Shown here one piece after another: positions 1 through 9,896 of a stretch of 64,000 nucleotides of DNA (position 1 is the first letter of the stretch; the number at the start of each line of letters is the position of its first letter). A model generated the notes under the pieces. The model saw only the letters and a program-made list of their open reading frames with translations, had not been told where the DNA came from and did not search any database. The translations under genes and the position numbers were made by a program. This DNA is from Pseudomonas nitroreducens (GTDB lineage Bacteria > Pseudomonadota > Gammaproteobacteria > Pseudomonadales > Pseudomonadaceae): positions 310,001-374,000 of the forward strand of contig NZ_JACHLI010000002.1 in the NCBI RefSeq assembly GCF_014204515.1, in the 5' to 3' direction.

Positions 1-769
1 CCTCCAGCAGGCTCTGGTCGGGCGACACGTCGATGGTCGCACCGCTGCGCGCCAGGGTGACCTGGAACGCCTCGCCGACGCTGCCCTGTTCGAGGAAGCG
101 CTCGTAGTGGATGTGGCTGTCGGTCCAGCCGTGGGCATGGGCGGCGTCGATGGTCGCCTGGATCATGCCCTCGGGGCCGCAGACGTAGACGTCGCTGCCC
201 AGCGGCCGGTCGGCCAGCACGGCGCCGATGTCCAGGCGCTCGCCGCGGTCGTCGCGGTACAGGCGCACGGCGTCGCCGTATTCGCGCAGCAGTTCTTCAC
301 CCAGGCGCGCGTGGGCGTCGCCGCGCACCGCCAGGTGCACTTCGAACGGCGTGCCGCGCAGGCGCAGCTCGGCCAGCTGCGAGCACACCGGGGTGATGCC
401 GACGCCGCCGGCGATGAACAGGTGCAGGCGCGCGTGCTTGCTCAGCGGGAACAGGTTCACCGGGCGGAGGATTTCCAGCTCGTCGCCTTCCTTCACCACG
501 TCATGCATGTGCTTGGAACCGCCGCGGCCGTCTTCCACGCGGCGCACGGCGATCTGGTAGGCGCTGGCGTCGTAGGGTGAACTCATCAGCGAGTAGGCGT
601 TGCGGTAGGTGCCGCTGGCGTGGGGCATCAGCACCACGACGTTGCTGCCGCCGGAGAACGGCGTCAGGTGCGCGCCGTCGGTGGAGGCCAGGGTGAAGCG
701 CTTGATCTCCGGGGTCACCTGCTCGATGCGGGTGACGCGGACATTCAGGGTTCCGGTGGACTGGCTCAT
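1..769 (-). CDS. dmmB: PDR/VanB-type flavin oxidoreductase, dmmB-like, C-terminus cut by window edge
   Basis: Reads leftward off the window, so only about 256 N-terminal residues are visible. The protein starts MSQSTGTLNV and shows the ferredoxin-reductase layout: an FAD-binding barrel with an RNAYSL motif, then an NAD-binding part with GGVGITPV and VYVCGPEGM. The last visible residues (DVSPDQSLLE) are the start of a plant-type [2Fe-2S] domain whose cysteines lie outside. In the family this protein passes electrons from NAD(P)H through flavin to the iron-sulfur centre and on to a terminal oxygenase. The start ATG overlaps the stop of the dmmA-like gene by four bases (ATGA), so the two are co-translated. 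The dmm assignment rests on that neighbour; the haem oxygenase subunit would lie beyond the edge. Confidence 0.72.
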   Translation of the reverse strand, partial: MSQSTGTLNVRVTRIEQVTPEIKRFTLASTDGAHLTPFSGGSNVVVLMPHASGTYRNAYSLMSSPYDASAYQIAVRRVEDGRGGSKHMHDVVKEGDELEILRPVNLFPLSKHARLHLFIAGGVGITPVCSQLAELRLRGTPFEVHLAVRGDAHARLGEELLREYGDAVRLYRDDRGERLDIGAVLADRPLGSDVYVCGPEGMIQATIDAAHAHGWTDSHIHYERFLEQGSVGEAFQVTLARSGATIDVSPDQSLLE

Positions 770-1365
770 GTGTCGAGCTCCTCGGCTTGCGGCATCTCGC
801 CAGGGACTTCGGCGTCGGCTTTTACCGCCTGGAAGGCGGCGAGGCGGCGCGAGTAGTGGTCGCGCACCACCAGGGTCACGGCGCAGTGCGGGCATTCGAA
901 GACGCGCTGGGTGACGTTCTCGGTGTAGCCGTCGCAGTGCACGCACCAGACGCGACGCACGAAGGAGCCGGCGTGCTCGCGCAGCACTTCGTCCTTGTTC
1001 AGGTTGATCGCGTCGGCGGCCTGCATGGCGGTGCCGATGAAGCTCTCCGAGCCGGCCAGGTACAGGCGGGTGCCCATGCGCGACTGGCCCAGCAGCGCGT
1101 GCAGGTCGTCGACCAGCGCGCGATTGCTCGGGTAGATCGTCAGTTCGACGTCGGTGATGTCGCGCAGCGCGGCGAGGTGGTTCTGGCCGGAGAAGGATTC
1201 GGTGGAATACAGCACGCGGATCGGCGCGCGGCGCGGCATCTCGGCGAGCAGGCGAAGCATGGCGGCGCCGCCGCTGCCTTGACCGGCGATGATGTGGTGG
1301 TGGCCACCAGCGAGCGGGCGCAACTGGTCATAGACCGGCCGGCTCTTGATACCTGTGATGAGCAT
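766..1365 (-). CDS. dmmA: Dimethylamine monooxygenase subunit DmmA-like protein
   Basis: 199 residues. The N-terminal two thirds resemble a nucleotide-binding reductase fold with a glycine-rich stretch (GQGSGGAAMLRLL) near residues 29-41. The C-terminus carries a zinc-ribbon or rubredoxin-like site, WCVHCDG followed about 16 residues later by ECPHC. This layout matches DmmA, a small accessory subunit of the haem-dependent oxidative N-demethylase that converts secondary amines such as dimethylamine. It is the first gene of a leftward operon, overlapping the flavin reductase by four bases. A sigma-54 promoter about 95 bases upstream and a nearby sigma-54 activator suggest substrate-induced control. 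The family call is good; the exact amine substrate is inferred. Confidence 0.7.
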   Translation of the reverse strand: MLITGIKSRPVYDQLRPLAGGHHHIIAGQGSGGAAMLRLLAEMPRRAPIRVLYSTESFSGQNHLAALRDITDVELTIYPSNRALVDDLHALLGQSRMGTRLYLAGSESFIGTAMQAADAINLNKDEVLREHAGSFVRRVWCVHCDGYTENVTQRVFECPHCAVTLVVRDHYSRRLAAFQAVKADAEVPGEMPQAEELDT

Positions 1366-1458
1366 TGTTCTTGTGTCTCCAGAATTGCCGGCGCTTGAAG
1401 GAAGCGGCGCCAGCTCGATTCGAGGACCCGTGCACGGTCACGGGTTGCAGGAGACATC

Positions 1459-1473
1459 GCACAGACTGTGCCA
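1459..1473 (-). promoter_or_regulatory. Sigma-54 (-24/-12) promoter of the dmmA-like operon
   Basis: On the minus strand the site reads TGGCACAGTCTGTGC, with a perfect TGGCAC -24 box and GC of the -12 box exactly ten bases after the GG. It lies about 94 bases upstream of the dmmA-like start, a normal leader length. The next upstream unit encodes a sigma-54 activator, which fits. Confidence 0.75.
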
Positions 1474-1716
1474 AATAGTTAAGTCATTGAAATGTATGGA
1501 TAAATTAAAAATCTGAAAGCACAGGTGTAAGCAGAAATGACAACGCCTGTAGGCGGGGCTGCAGCGGTGGATTGTCGCAGGGGTGTTTCTTTCGGACGCG
1601 GGAAAGCGGCGTGACCGGGTGGCGCCGCATATGCATGGGCGGTGGTTTTCTGTAGGAGCGAGGGGCCCGCCTAGCCTTTGTTCGCGAACCTTGTCCTGCC
1701 TCGGTGCCTGCGGCTG

Positions 1717-1854
1717 CCCTCACCCCAGCCCTCTCCCGGAGGGAGAGGGGGCCGTCTGGAGCGCGCTGAAAGCTGGGAGTCAGCCGGCGAGCTCATAGGG
1801 TGAAGCCACGCCGATCAGTCCCCTCTCCCTCTGGGAGAGGGTTAGGGTGAGGGG
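1717..1854. repeat. 138-bp palindromic element, family R1 (MITE-like)
   Basis: The ends form an imperfect terminal inverted repeat: CCCTCACCCCAGCCCTCTCC on the left and, inverted, GGGAGAGGGTTAGGGTGAGG on the right. The middle contains the motif AGTCAGCCGGC, which recurs in the other R1 copies near 5331, 20465 and 47598. No open reading frame is supported. It fills most of the 522-bp gap between the dmm operon and its putative regulators; the stretch 1652-1690 also holds a fragment of another repeat family (GTAGGAGCG). Confidence 0.75.
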
Positions 1855-1887
1855 CTTTGGGACAAGGTGTGCTATGTCAGGCGGCGC

Positions 1888-3320
<1,433 letters not shown>

Positions 3321-3324
<4 letters not shown>

Positions 3325-4442
3325 GGATGCAGCTCCGTGGCCTTGTTCGCCTGGCGCAGCACGAAGACGCGCCAGGCCACGCCCTCGCGGATGAGGATGC
3401 GCGAGCAGTGGCTGCTGAAGGACTGGTAGTTGCCGAACTGGTCGGGCAGGTCGAGGACCTGCCAGGTGCGTTCGGGCAGCGGCATGCGGTTGAGCGTCGA
3501 GGCCAGGCCGGCGGCGCGGGTGATGCCGAAAGTCTGTTCGAAGGCTGCGTTGCGCCACTGCGGCTGGGCTGCCTCGTCGATCACCAGCACGGCGTCGGGC
3601 ACCGCGTCGAACACCCGGCGCAGCGCCTCGATGCGCTGCTCGGCGTCGTGCTGCATGCGCAGTTCCTGGCTGACGTCGCGCAGGCTGCCCCACATGCGCA
3701 GCAGGCGGCCGTTGTGGATGCTGGCGCGCACGTCGTTCTCCACGTAGGCCGGCGAGCCGTCGTGGCGGCGGTCCACCGACAGCGCGCCGTCGACGTGGAA
3801 TTCCGCCTCGATCAGGCGCCGCACGAACTCTTCGTTGGCCGGGCTGCGCGGCCAGTACAGGCGCACCGGCTGCTCGCTGAAATCGACGTCGGCGGGCATC
3901 TCGTAGATGTTGGCCATGGCGCGGTTGCACATGCGCCAGTAGGAGCGGTTCTCGAACACCTGGCGGACGATCTCGTCGGGCGTCTCGCGCACGTCCACCG
4001 ACTCGGCGAACTCGATGCACCAGTAGGCCACCCGCGCGCTGAAGAGCATCTGGCTCATCACCTCGTTGGCGCTCTGCAGCTCGCCCAGGCGGCGGCTAAC
4101 CGGCCCCAGCGGCATCTTCACCAGGTGCAGGCGCGCCGGCTCGCCGTCGCGCCACAGCAGCACGCCGCTGGCGAGCACCGGCAGCAGGCCGCCGTTGTGG
4201 CGGATCAGGGTCAGCTCCAGGTCCTGCACGCGCTCATCCGCCGGCGGGTTGGCGAACAGCTGCATCAGCGCGTTCAGCGAGTCGGCGGTGTAGATCAGCT
4301 CGGCGCCCTGGCCGTCCAGGGAGCCCGGCGGGTAGCCCAGCTGGTCGGTCTGCTCGGCGGAGACCTCGATGAAGCGTCCCTGGGACGTCAGGCTGTCGGA
4401 CAGCAGCAGGCCTCGGTCCAGCAGCAGTTTCAGTGGGTCCAT
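3321..4442 (-). CDS. PAS-domain sensory protein without an output domain
   Basis: 373 residues starting MDPLKLLLDR, chosen because GGAGGG stands four bases before the ATG. Two or three PAS-like repeats are visible: about 10-120 (with FIEVSAEQTDQLGYPPGSL), 135-255 and 275-350 (VFDAVPDAVLVIDEAAQPQW followed by a short coiled segment). No kinase, cyclase, EAL/GGDEF or DNA-binding domain is seen, and there is no membrane segment, so it appears to be a cytoplasmic sensor. Its stop overlaps the start of the sigma-54 activator, so the pair is translationally coupled. It probably senses a ligand or redox state and controls the activator by direct contact. That role is inferred from gene order. Confidence 0.72.
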
Positions 4443-4800
4443 TTGTCCCTCCACGGCAGATCTCCAATGCAAATTCCCAACACGGCGGTGCGGCCGCTGG
4501 GCGGCCAGAGGAAGAGCAAGGCATGTTGCATGCCAGCCTGAAACGCCCAGGCGCCGGGGTGCTCGCGAAGGGGTGTGTGCAAAACCGCAGCACTTTGCGC
4601 ATTCGCGCAGCGCATTGCCGCAGAGTATCCGCTGCGCCCGTGCAGCGGCGCGCCGGGCGATGGAAGGCGCGCCGATGCGGTTTCGATACTGGCCAATTGA
4701 TAGCTTTTGAGAGCGTTTGAGATGCTGGCGCTGTAAGGTGCGCGCGCGTTCCGCTCCGCGGAGCGCCCTTCCCAGAGCCCGTTCCCTACAAGAGGCCGCC
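4443..4800. other. 358-bp divergent intergenic region without a gene
   Basis: Lies between the divergently transcribed PAS gene and the PilZ gene and must hold both promoters. I see no GG-N10-GC sigma-54 site and no clear -35/-10 pair. No member of the repeat families found elsewhere is present. Confidence 0.5.
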
Positions 4801-5163
4801 ATGCGCAAGCACCGTCGTTTGACCTTCCGCCACATCGGCCAGATCAACGTAACCAATCGCCTGAGCGGCGACCCCATGGGCACGGTCCTGGATGTCTCGA
4901 TGGGCGGCCTGCGGCTGGTGACCGAGGAGCCGCTGGCGCCGGGCAGCTGCTACGACATGTGCCTGGAGATTCCGGTGCGCGAGGACCACACCCGCCAGGT
5001 GGAGATCACCGCGATCTGCCAGTGGTCGAAGAAGGACGCGAAGAACGCGCGCTTCGAGCAGGGCTTCAAGCTGGACCGGCCGAGTGCGGCGTTTACCGAG
5101 CTGGTGACGTCGATGTCGGTGAGTTTCAACCGCAGTCTGTTGGGGCGGGCGCGGTTGTCCTGA
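4801..5163 (+). CDS. Small PilZ-domain protein
   Basis: 120 residues starting MRKHRRLTF. It is a single PilZ domain. The c-di-GMP-binding family motifs are RxxxR near the N-terminus (RKHRR, residues 2-6) and D/NxSxxG (DVSMGG, about 30-35), both present, so binding is plausible. PilZ proteins of this size tune motility or adhesion in response to c-di-GMP. The gene stands alone, about 400 bases from the end of the lateral flagellar export operon and pointing toward it, with an R1 repeat block between. A link to the lateral flagellum is possible but rests on position only. The ATG at 4801 is preferred over an upstream in-frame start because the PilZ motifs begin immediately. Confidence 0.78.
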   Translation: MRKHRRLTFRHIGQINVTNRLSGDPMGTVLDVSMGGLRLVTEEPLAPGSCYDMCLEIPVREDHTRQVEITAICQWSKKDAKNARFEQGFKLDRPSAAFTELVTSMSVSFNRSLLGRARLS

Positions 5164-5191
5164 CTCGGGCGGGCTTGGGTGCGGCCGGAAG

Positions 5192-5525
5192 CACCCTCTC
5201 CCTAGCCCTCTCCCTGAAGGGAGAGGGGGCCGTTCGGCGTTTTGTGGTTGGTTCGACGTTAGCCGGCGAGCGCGATGGTTTCAGCCGCTCCGGACTGTCT
5301 CCGCGTTGGATAGTTCTCCGCTCGGGAAAGCCCTCACCCCAGCCCTGGCTGCGCGCCCCGCTCCAGAGGGAGAGGGGGCCGTTCGCGTTTTGTGGTTGGT
5401 TCGACGTTAGCCGGCGAGCTCGATGGTTTCAGCCCGCTCCGGACTGTCTCCGCGTTGGATAGTTCTCCGCTCGGGCAGGCCCTCACCCCAGCCCTCTCCC
5501 TCTGGGAGAGGGTTAGGGTGAGGGG
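5192..5525. repeat. Tandem R1 palindromic elements with a duplicated internal unit
   Basis: Two near-identical stretches of about 120 bases follow one another (about 5219-5340 and 5368-5490). Both run from GAGAGGGGGCCGTTCG through GTTAGCCGGCGAG and GGACTGTCTCCGCGTTGGAT to CCCTCACCCCAGCCCT. The right end closes with the same GAGAGGGTTAGGGTGAGGGG as the copy at 1854. This block fills the 409-bp gap between the PilZ gene and flhA; both flanking genes end here, so it may also act in termination. Confidence 0.72.
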
Positions 5526-5572
5526 AAAGCCCCGCGCCAAACGCTCAGAAAAGCACCCGCTCGGCCTGCCCA

Positions 5573-7669
5573 TTACCCCAACGTCCCCAATATCTGCACC
5601 CCCACCCGCTCCGGAATCTCGTTCTGCGACAGCACGTGCAGCCCCGGGCTGAACACCCGTGCGTAACGCGCCAGCAGCGGCCGCAGTTGCGGCATCACGG
5701 TGAGGATCGGCGGGTGGCCTTCCTTGCGCAGCTTTTCCTTCACCACCGGCATGCTGTGTTGCAGCTGGTTGAGCAGGCTGGGCTCCACCGGGATGTTGTC
5801 CAGGCTCACCGGTCCGGCCTGCTGGGCGATGCTCAGGGCGCCGAGCAGGGTGTTCTCCAGGGCGTTCTCCAGCACGAACACGCTCAGCTCCGCGCGGTCG
5901 CCGGCAATCGCGGAGACGATGCTGCGGCGCAGCGCGTAGCGCACGTCGGAGGCCAGCAGCACCGGGTCCTTGGTGCTCTCGCTGCCTTCGAGCAGGGCGC
6001 TGGCGATGGTGACGATGTCCTTGAGCGCGACTTCTTCCTGCAGCAACTGGCGGAACACCCGGTGCTGCTGCGAATAAGTCAGCTGCGCCTTCAGCGACTC
6101 GGCCAGCTTGGGCGCCTGCAGGGTCAGGCGCTGCATCAGGTGCTCGACGTCGTCGTGCTTGAAAATGTCCGGCAGGTACTCGCGCACCACCTTGTTCAGA
6201 TGCGTGGCGACCACGCTGGCGCAGTCGATCACCTGGTAGCCCAGGTTCAGCGCGCGGGACTTGTCTGCCGGCAGGATCCACACCACCTGCATGCGGTACG
6301 CCGGGTCGACGCCGAGGATGCCGTCGATCTCGCCGTAGAGTTCCGGCGAGGGGATCGCCATCAGCCGGTCGGCGTGGATTTCCGCACCGTCGATGCGTTC
6401 GCCGTTGATGTGAATGGCGTACTGCGAGGCCTTCAGGCGCAGGCTGTCGCGGATCTGTACTTCCGGCAGGAGGAAGCCGAGGTTCTCCGAAAGCGTCTGG
6501 CGCACCCCGCGAATCCGTTGCGGCAGCGGCGCGCCGCTGGCCTCGTTGACCAGGCTGACCAGCTTGTAGCCCAGCGAGATCGACAGGCGCTCCACCAGCG
6601 GGATGTCCTCCCAGCCCAGTTGCTGCGCGCGCTCCTGGTCCATCGCTTGCGTCAGCGCCTGGGTCTGCTCCAGGGTCTGCGCCTCGATGGGCGGGCCGGC
6701 CAGCGCCAGGCGCCAGGCGATGAAGGCCACCAGCGCGGCGAAGGCGAAGAAGGCGGTGTGCGGCATGCCCGGCACCAGGCCGAGGACCACGAGGATGCCG
6801 GCGACGGTGTAGAGCAGCGAGGGCGAGGCGAGCATCTGCCTGCGCACCAGGCTGGTGATTTCCGCCGACTCGTTGACCCGCGTGACGATGATCGCCGCCG
6901 CGGTGGACAGCAGCAGCGCCGGGATCTGCGCCACCAGGCCGTCGCCGATGGTCAGCAGGGCGTAGCGCTGGAAGGCCGCACCGGCTGGCAGGTCGTAGAC
7001 GAACACGCCGATGGCCAGGCCGCCGAACAGGTTGATCAGCAGGATCAGGATGCCGGCGATGGCGTCGCCGCGGACGAACTTCGAGGCGCCATCCATCGCG
7101 CCGTAGAAGTCGGCTTCCTTCGCCACTTCCGAGCGCCGCCGCTTGGCTTCGTTCTGGTCGATCAGGCCGGCGTTGAGGTCGGCATCGATGGCCATCTGCT
7201 TGCCGGGCAGGGCGTCCAGGGTGAAGCGCGCAGTCACCTCGGAGATGCGCTCGCCACCCTTGGTGATGACCATGAAGTTGATGATCATCAGGATCACGAA
7301 GACGATCAGGCCGACGATGAAGTTGCCGCCGATCACCACGTGGCCGAAGGCTTCGATCACCTTGCCTGCCGCGCCCGTGCCGGTGTGGCCGTCGAGCAGC
7401 ACCACGCGGGTGGAGGCGACGTTGAGCGTCAGGCGCAGCAGCGTGGTGACCAGGATCACCGTGGGCAGCAGGGAAAAGTCCAGCGGACTCTTCGACGACA
7501 CGCTGACCAGCAGCACCAGGATCGCCACCACGATGTTGAAGGTGAACAGGGCGTCCAGCACCAGCGGCGGCAGCGGCAGGATGATCATCGAGAGGATCGA
7601 CAGGATGATCAGCGGGATGCCGATGCGGCCGCTCTGGAAGGTCGGCAATAGTGACTGCAGTAGGCGCAT
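5573..7669 (-). CDS. flhA: Flagellar export gate protein FlhA (lateral system)
   Basis: 698 residues, full length for the family. The N-terminal half has about eight membrane segments and the FHIPEP-family signature (residues about 141-168, with ARFTLDALPGKQMAIDADLN). The C-terminal half is the cytoplasmic domain that docks chaperone-substrate complexes and forms the nonameric ring. FlhA couples proton flow to export of rod, hook and filament subunits. It is the last gene of the leftward operon fliM-fliN-fliP-fliQ-fliR-flhB-flhA, starting two bases after flhB. The order matches the Flag-2 or lateral clusters of Vibrio, Aeromonas and enterics (lfhA). The downstream gap contains only R1 repeats. 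Confidence 0.96.
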   Translation of the reverse strand: MRLLQSLLPTFQSGRIGIPLIILSILSMIILPLPPLVLDALFTFNIVVAILVLLVSVSSKSPLDFSLLPTVILVTTLLRLTLNVASTRVVLLDGHTGTGAAGKVIEAFGHVVIGGNFIVGLIVFVILMIINFMVITKGGERISEVTARFTLDALPGKQMAIDADLNAGLIDQNEAKRRRSEVAKEADFYGAMDGASKFVRGDAIAGILILLINLFGGLAIGVFVYDLPAGAAFQRYALLTIGDGLVAQIPALLLSTAAAIIVTRVNESAEITSLVRRQMLASPSLLYTVAGILVVLGLVPGMPHTAFFAFAALVAFIAWRLALAGPPIEAQTLEQTQALTQAMDQERAQQLGWEDIPLVERLSISLGYKLVSLVNEASGAPLPQRIRGVRQTLSENLGFLLPEVQIRDSLRLKASQYAIHINGERIDGAEIHADRLMAIPSPELYGEIDGILGVDPAYRMQVVWILPADKSRALNLGYQVIDCASVVATHLNKVVREYLPDIFKHDDVEHLMQRLTLQAPKLAESLKAQLTYSQQHRVFRQLLQEEVALKDIVTIASALLEGSESTKDPVLLASDVRYALRRSIVSAIAGDRAELSVFVLENALENTLLGALSIAQQAGPVSLDNIPVEPSLLNQLQHSMPVVKEKLRKEGHPPILTVMPQLRPLLARYARVFSPGLHVLSQNEIPERVGVQILGTLG

Positions 7670-7671
7670 GC

Positions 7672-8805
7672 TCAGACTCTGTTCAGCAGTTCTTCGGGAA
7701 TGGGGACGTTGCGTATCAGCTCCGGCCGCTCACGGCGCCCGGAGCGCCAGGCCTTGAGCTGGAGGATGTAGGTGAGGACGTGGGCCACGGCCTTGTACAG
7801 CTGCGCAGGAATCTGCTGGTTCACCTGGGTGGTGGCGTAGATGGCGCGGGCCAGCGGCGGCAGCTCGATGACTTCCAGCTCGTGGGCCTTGGCCAGCTTG
7901 CGGATGTACAGCGCGGTCTCGTCCAGGCCCTTGGCGACGACATAAGGCGCCTGGGCCTTCTTCGGGTCGTAGCGCAGGGCCACGGCGAAGTGCACTGGGT
8001 TGACGATCACCACGTCGGCGCTCTTGATGCTCTTGCTGATCTGCCGGTGCACCAGCTGGCGCTGCATCTGGCGGATGCGCGCCTTCACTTCCGGGCGGCC
8101 TTCCTGGTTCTTGTGCTCTTCCTTGCGCTCCTGCTTGGTCATGCGCAGCTTCTTCTTGAAGAAGAAGTACTGGATCGGGATGTCGATGACCGAGAACAGG
8201 ATGAACACCACCAGCAGCGCCAGGGTGATGTCGTAGAAGGTGCCGAAGGCCGTGGCGATGGCGTCGTGCACGTTGCTGCGCTGCAGCGCCAGCAGGCCGG
8301 GTAGGGCGCCGTGCAGCTGGTAGAGGGCGACGGCGATCAGCACGGCGATCTTCAGCAGCGACTTGGCCAGCTCTGTCCAGTTCTGCAGCGAGAAGATGCG
8401 CCCAAGCCCGGTGATGGGATTGAGCTTGGACAGCCTGGGCATGAAGTTCTTGCTGGAGAAGATCCAGCCGCCGGGAATCATCGAGAACAGCACCACCAGC
8501 AGTGGCGTGACCAGCAGCGGCAGCAGCGTGGTGATCAGCAGCACCAGGTGGTGGCCGAGCACCAGCGGCAGGTCGTCGAGGCCGATCTCGCTGTGCCGGA
8601 AATCGATGAAGGACAGTGCGAAACCCTGCTTCAGGCCGTCGTAGAAATGCTCCACGCAGAACTTCAGGGCGATCAGCGTGGCCAGTAGCGAGAGGGTGGT
8701 GGAGAGGTCCTTGGAGCGGCTGACCTGGCCGTCCTCGCGGCTCTTTTTCAGCTTCTGCTGGGAGGCCTCTTCGGTTTTCTCCTGGGCGCTGTGTTGATCA
8801 GCCAT
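7672..8805 (-). CDS. flhB: Flagellar export switch protein FlhB (lateral system), NPVH variant
   Basis: 377 residues: four membrane segments in the first 210, then the cytoplasmic domain. FlhB switches the export machine from rod/hook to filament substrates after cutting itself between Asn and Pro of an NPTH motif. Here the motif is N269-P270-V271-H272, at the same numbering as Salmonella FlhB, with Val for Thr (codon GTG at 7993-7995). The cleaved Asn-Pro bond is kept. The tail after about 350 is longer than the minimal domain and rich in Arg and Pro. The gene overlaps fliR by eight bases and is followed by flhA. Confidence 0.96.
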   Translation of the reverse strand: MADQHSAQEKTEEASQQKLKKSREDGQVSRSKDLSTTLSLLATLIALKFCVEHFYDGLKQGFALSFIDFRHSEIGLDDLPLVLGHHLVLLITTLLPLLVTPLLVVLFSMIPGGWIFSSKNFMPRLSKLNPITGLGRIFSLQNWTELAKSLLKIAVLIAVALYQLHGALPGLLALQRSNVHDAIATAFGTFYDITLALLVVFILFSVIDIPIQYFFFKKKLRMTKQERKEEHKNQEGRPEVKARIRQMQRQLVHRQISKSIKSADVVIVNPVHFAVALRYDPKKAQAPYVVAKGLDETALYIRKLAKAHELEVIELPPLARAIYATTQVNQQIPAQLYKAVAHVLTYILQLKAWRSGRRERPELIRNVPIPEELLNRV

Positions 8806-9598
8806 GGCGCCCCTCGCGGAAGATCACGCCGATGGCGTCGAGCAGCTGGCGAGTGAGCCGCAGGTAGTTCTCGGGGACATCCGGCAGGGTCAGCCAGAGG
8901 CACACCAGCCCCGCCAGCACTGCCATGGGAAAGCCCAGGGAAAACAAGTTGAGCGCCGGCGAGATGCGGTTGAGCAGGCCGAAGCAGAATTGCACCAGGG
9001 TCATGCAGAACACCAACGGCAGGGTGATCAGCACGGCGGCGGCGAACACCCAGGCGAGGCTGCCGGCCACCGACTCCAGCCCCAGGTAATGCAGGCCGCT
9101 GCCCACCGGCCAGTAGACGAAGCTCTGGTAGAGGATGCTCACCACCAGCAGGTGGCCGTCGATGGAGAGGAACAGGAACACCAGCAGGATGAAATACAGC
9201 TGGTAGAAGATCGACGACGAGGACGAGCCGGTCATGGGGTTGCTGTACACCGCCATGCTCATGCCCAGCTGGGTGGAGACCACGTCGCCGACCAGGGTGA
9301 ACACGGTGAACACCAGCATCAGCGCAAGCCCCAGCATCAGGCCGAAGGCGATCTGCTCCAGCGCCACCAGCAGGCCCTGCGCCGACAGCGGGTCGATGGC
9401 CGGCGGGCGCGGCAGCGCGGCGCCCAGGGCGACGGTCAGGGCCAGCCCGAGGAGGATGCGCAGGCGCATGGGAATCGCCTTGTGGCTGAAGATCGGCGCC
9501 AGGGCAAACACCGCCATGATCCGGCAGAACGGCCACCACCAGGCCTGCAGCGTTTGCAGGAGATCGAAGGCCTGCAGGAAGGATGCGCCTTGCTGCAT
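8798..9598 (-). CDS. fliR: Flagellar export gate protein FliR (lateral system)
   Basis: 266 residues, typical length, with six hydrophobic stretches across the whole protein. It contains the conserved family segment DVVSTQLGMSMAVYSNPMTG. FliR with FliP and FliQ builds the helical core of the export gate in the basal-body membrane. The gene lies between fliQ (four-base gap) and flhB (eight-base overlap), the usual order. An ATG start at 9598 puts the first membrane helix (about residues 20-38) where expected. Nothing unusual is seen. Confidence 0.95.
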   Translation of the reverse strand: MQQGASFLQAFDLLQTLQAWWWPFCRIMAVFALAPIFSHKAIPMRLRILLGLALTVALGAALPRPPAIDPLSAQGLLVALEQIAFGLMLGLALMLVFTVFTLVGDVVSTQLGMSMAVYSNPMTGSSSSSIFYQLYFILLVFLFLSIDGHLLVVSILYQSFVYWPVGSGLHYLGLESVAGSLAWVFAAAVLITLPLVFCMTLVQFCFGLLNRISPALNLFSLGFPMAVLAGLVCLWLTLPDVPENYLRLTRQLLDAIGVIFREGRHG

Positions 9599-9602
9599 GG
9601 CA

Positions 9603-9875
9603 TCAACCGACCAGGCGGCCCGCCTGGTGGAACGATTCGATGAACAGCTCCGACAGCGTGCGCAGGATCCAGTGGCCGGCGAACACCAGCATCCCCAGGG
9701 TGATCAGCAGGCGCGGCAGGAAGCTGAGCATCTGCTCGTTGATCTGCGTGGCCGCCTGGAAAATGCTCACCAGCAGGCCGCCGATCAGGCTCGGCAGGAT
9801 CAGCACGCAGACGATCAGCGCGGTGATGTGCACGGCGTTGGAAACGATATCGACGGCGGTTTCCGGGGTCAGCAT
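9603..9875 (-). CDS. fliQ: Flagellar export gate protein FliQ (lateral system)
   Basis: 90 residues with two membrane helices (about 16-38 and 54-72) separated by the conserved polar hairpin FQAATQINEQMLSFLPRL. Four copies of FliQ wrap the FliP-FliR core of the export gate. It follows fliP by about 21 bases and precedes fliR by four. Length and motif are standard for the family. Confidence 0.95.
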   Translation of the reverse strand: MLTPETAVDIVSNAVHITALIVCVLILPSLIGGLLVSIFQAATQINEQMLSFLPRLLITLGMLVFAGHWILRTLSELFIESFHQAGRLVG

Positions 9876-9896
9876 GGGATTCTCCGAATCGGCCCG

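Noticed and set aside
5636..7651. 671-codon reading frame on the plus strand opposite flhA
   Set aside because: Antisense to flhA, with biased composition (His, Gln, Asp) and no recognisable motif.
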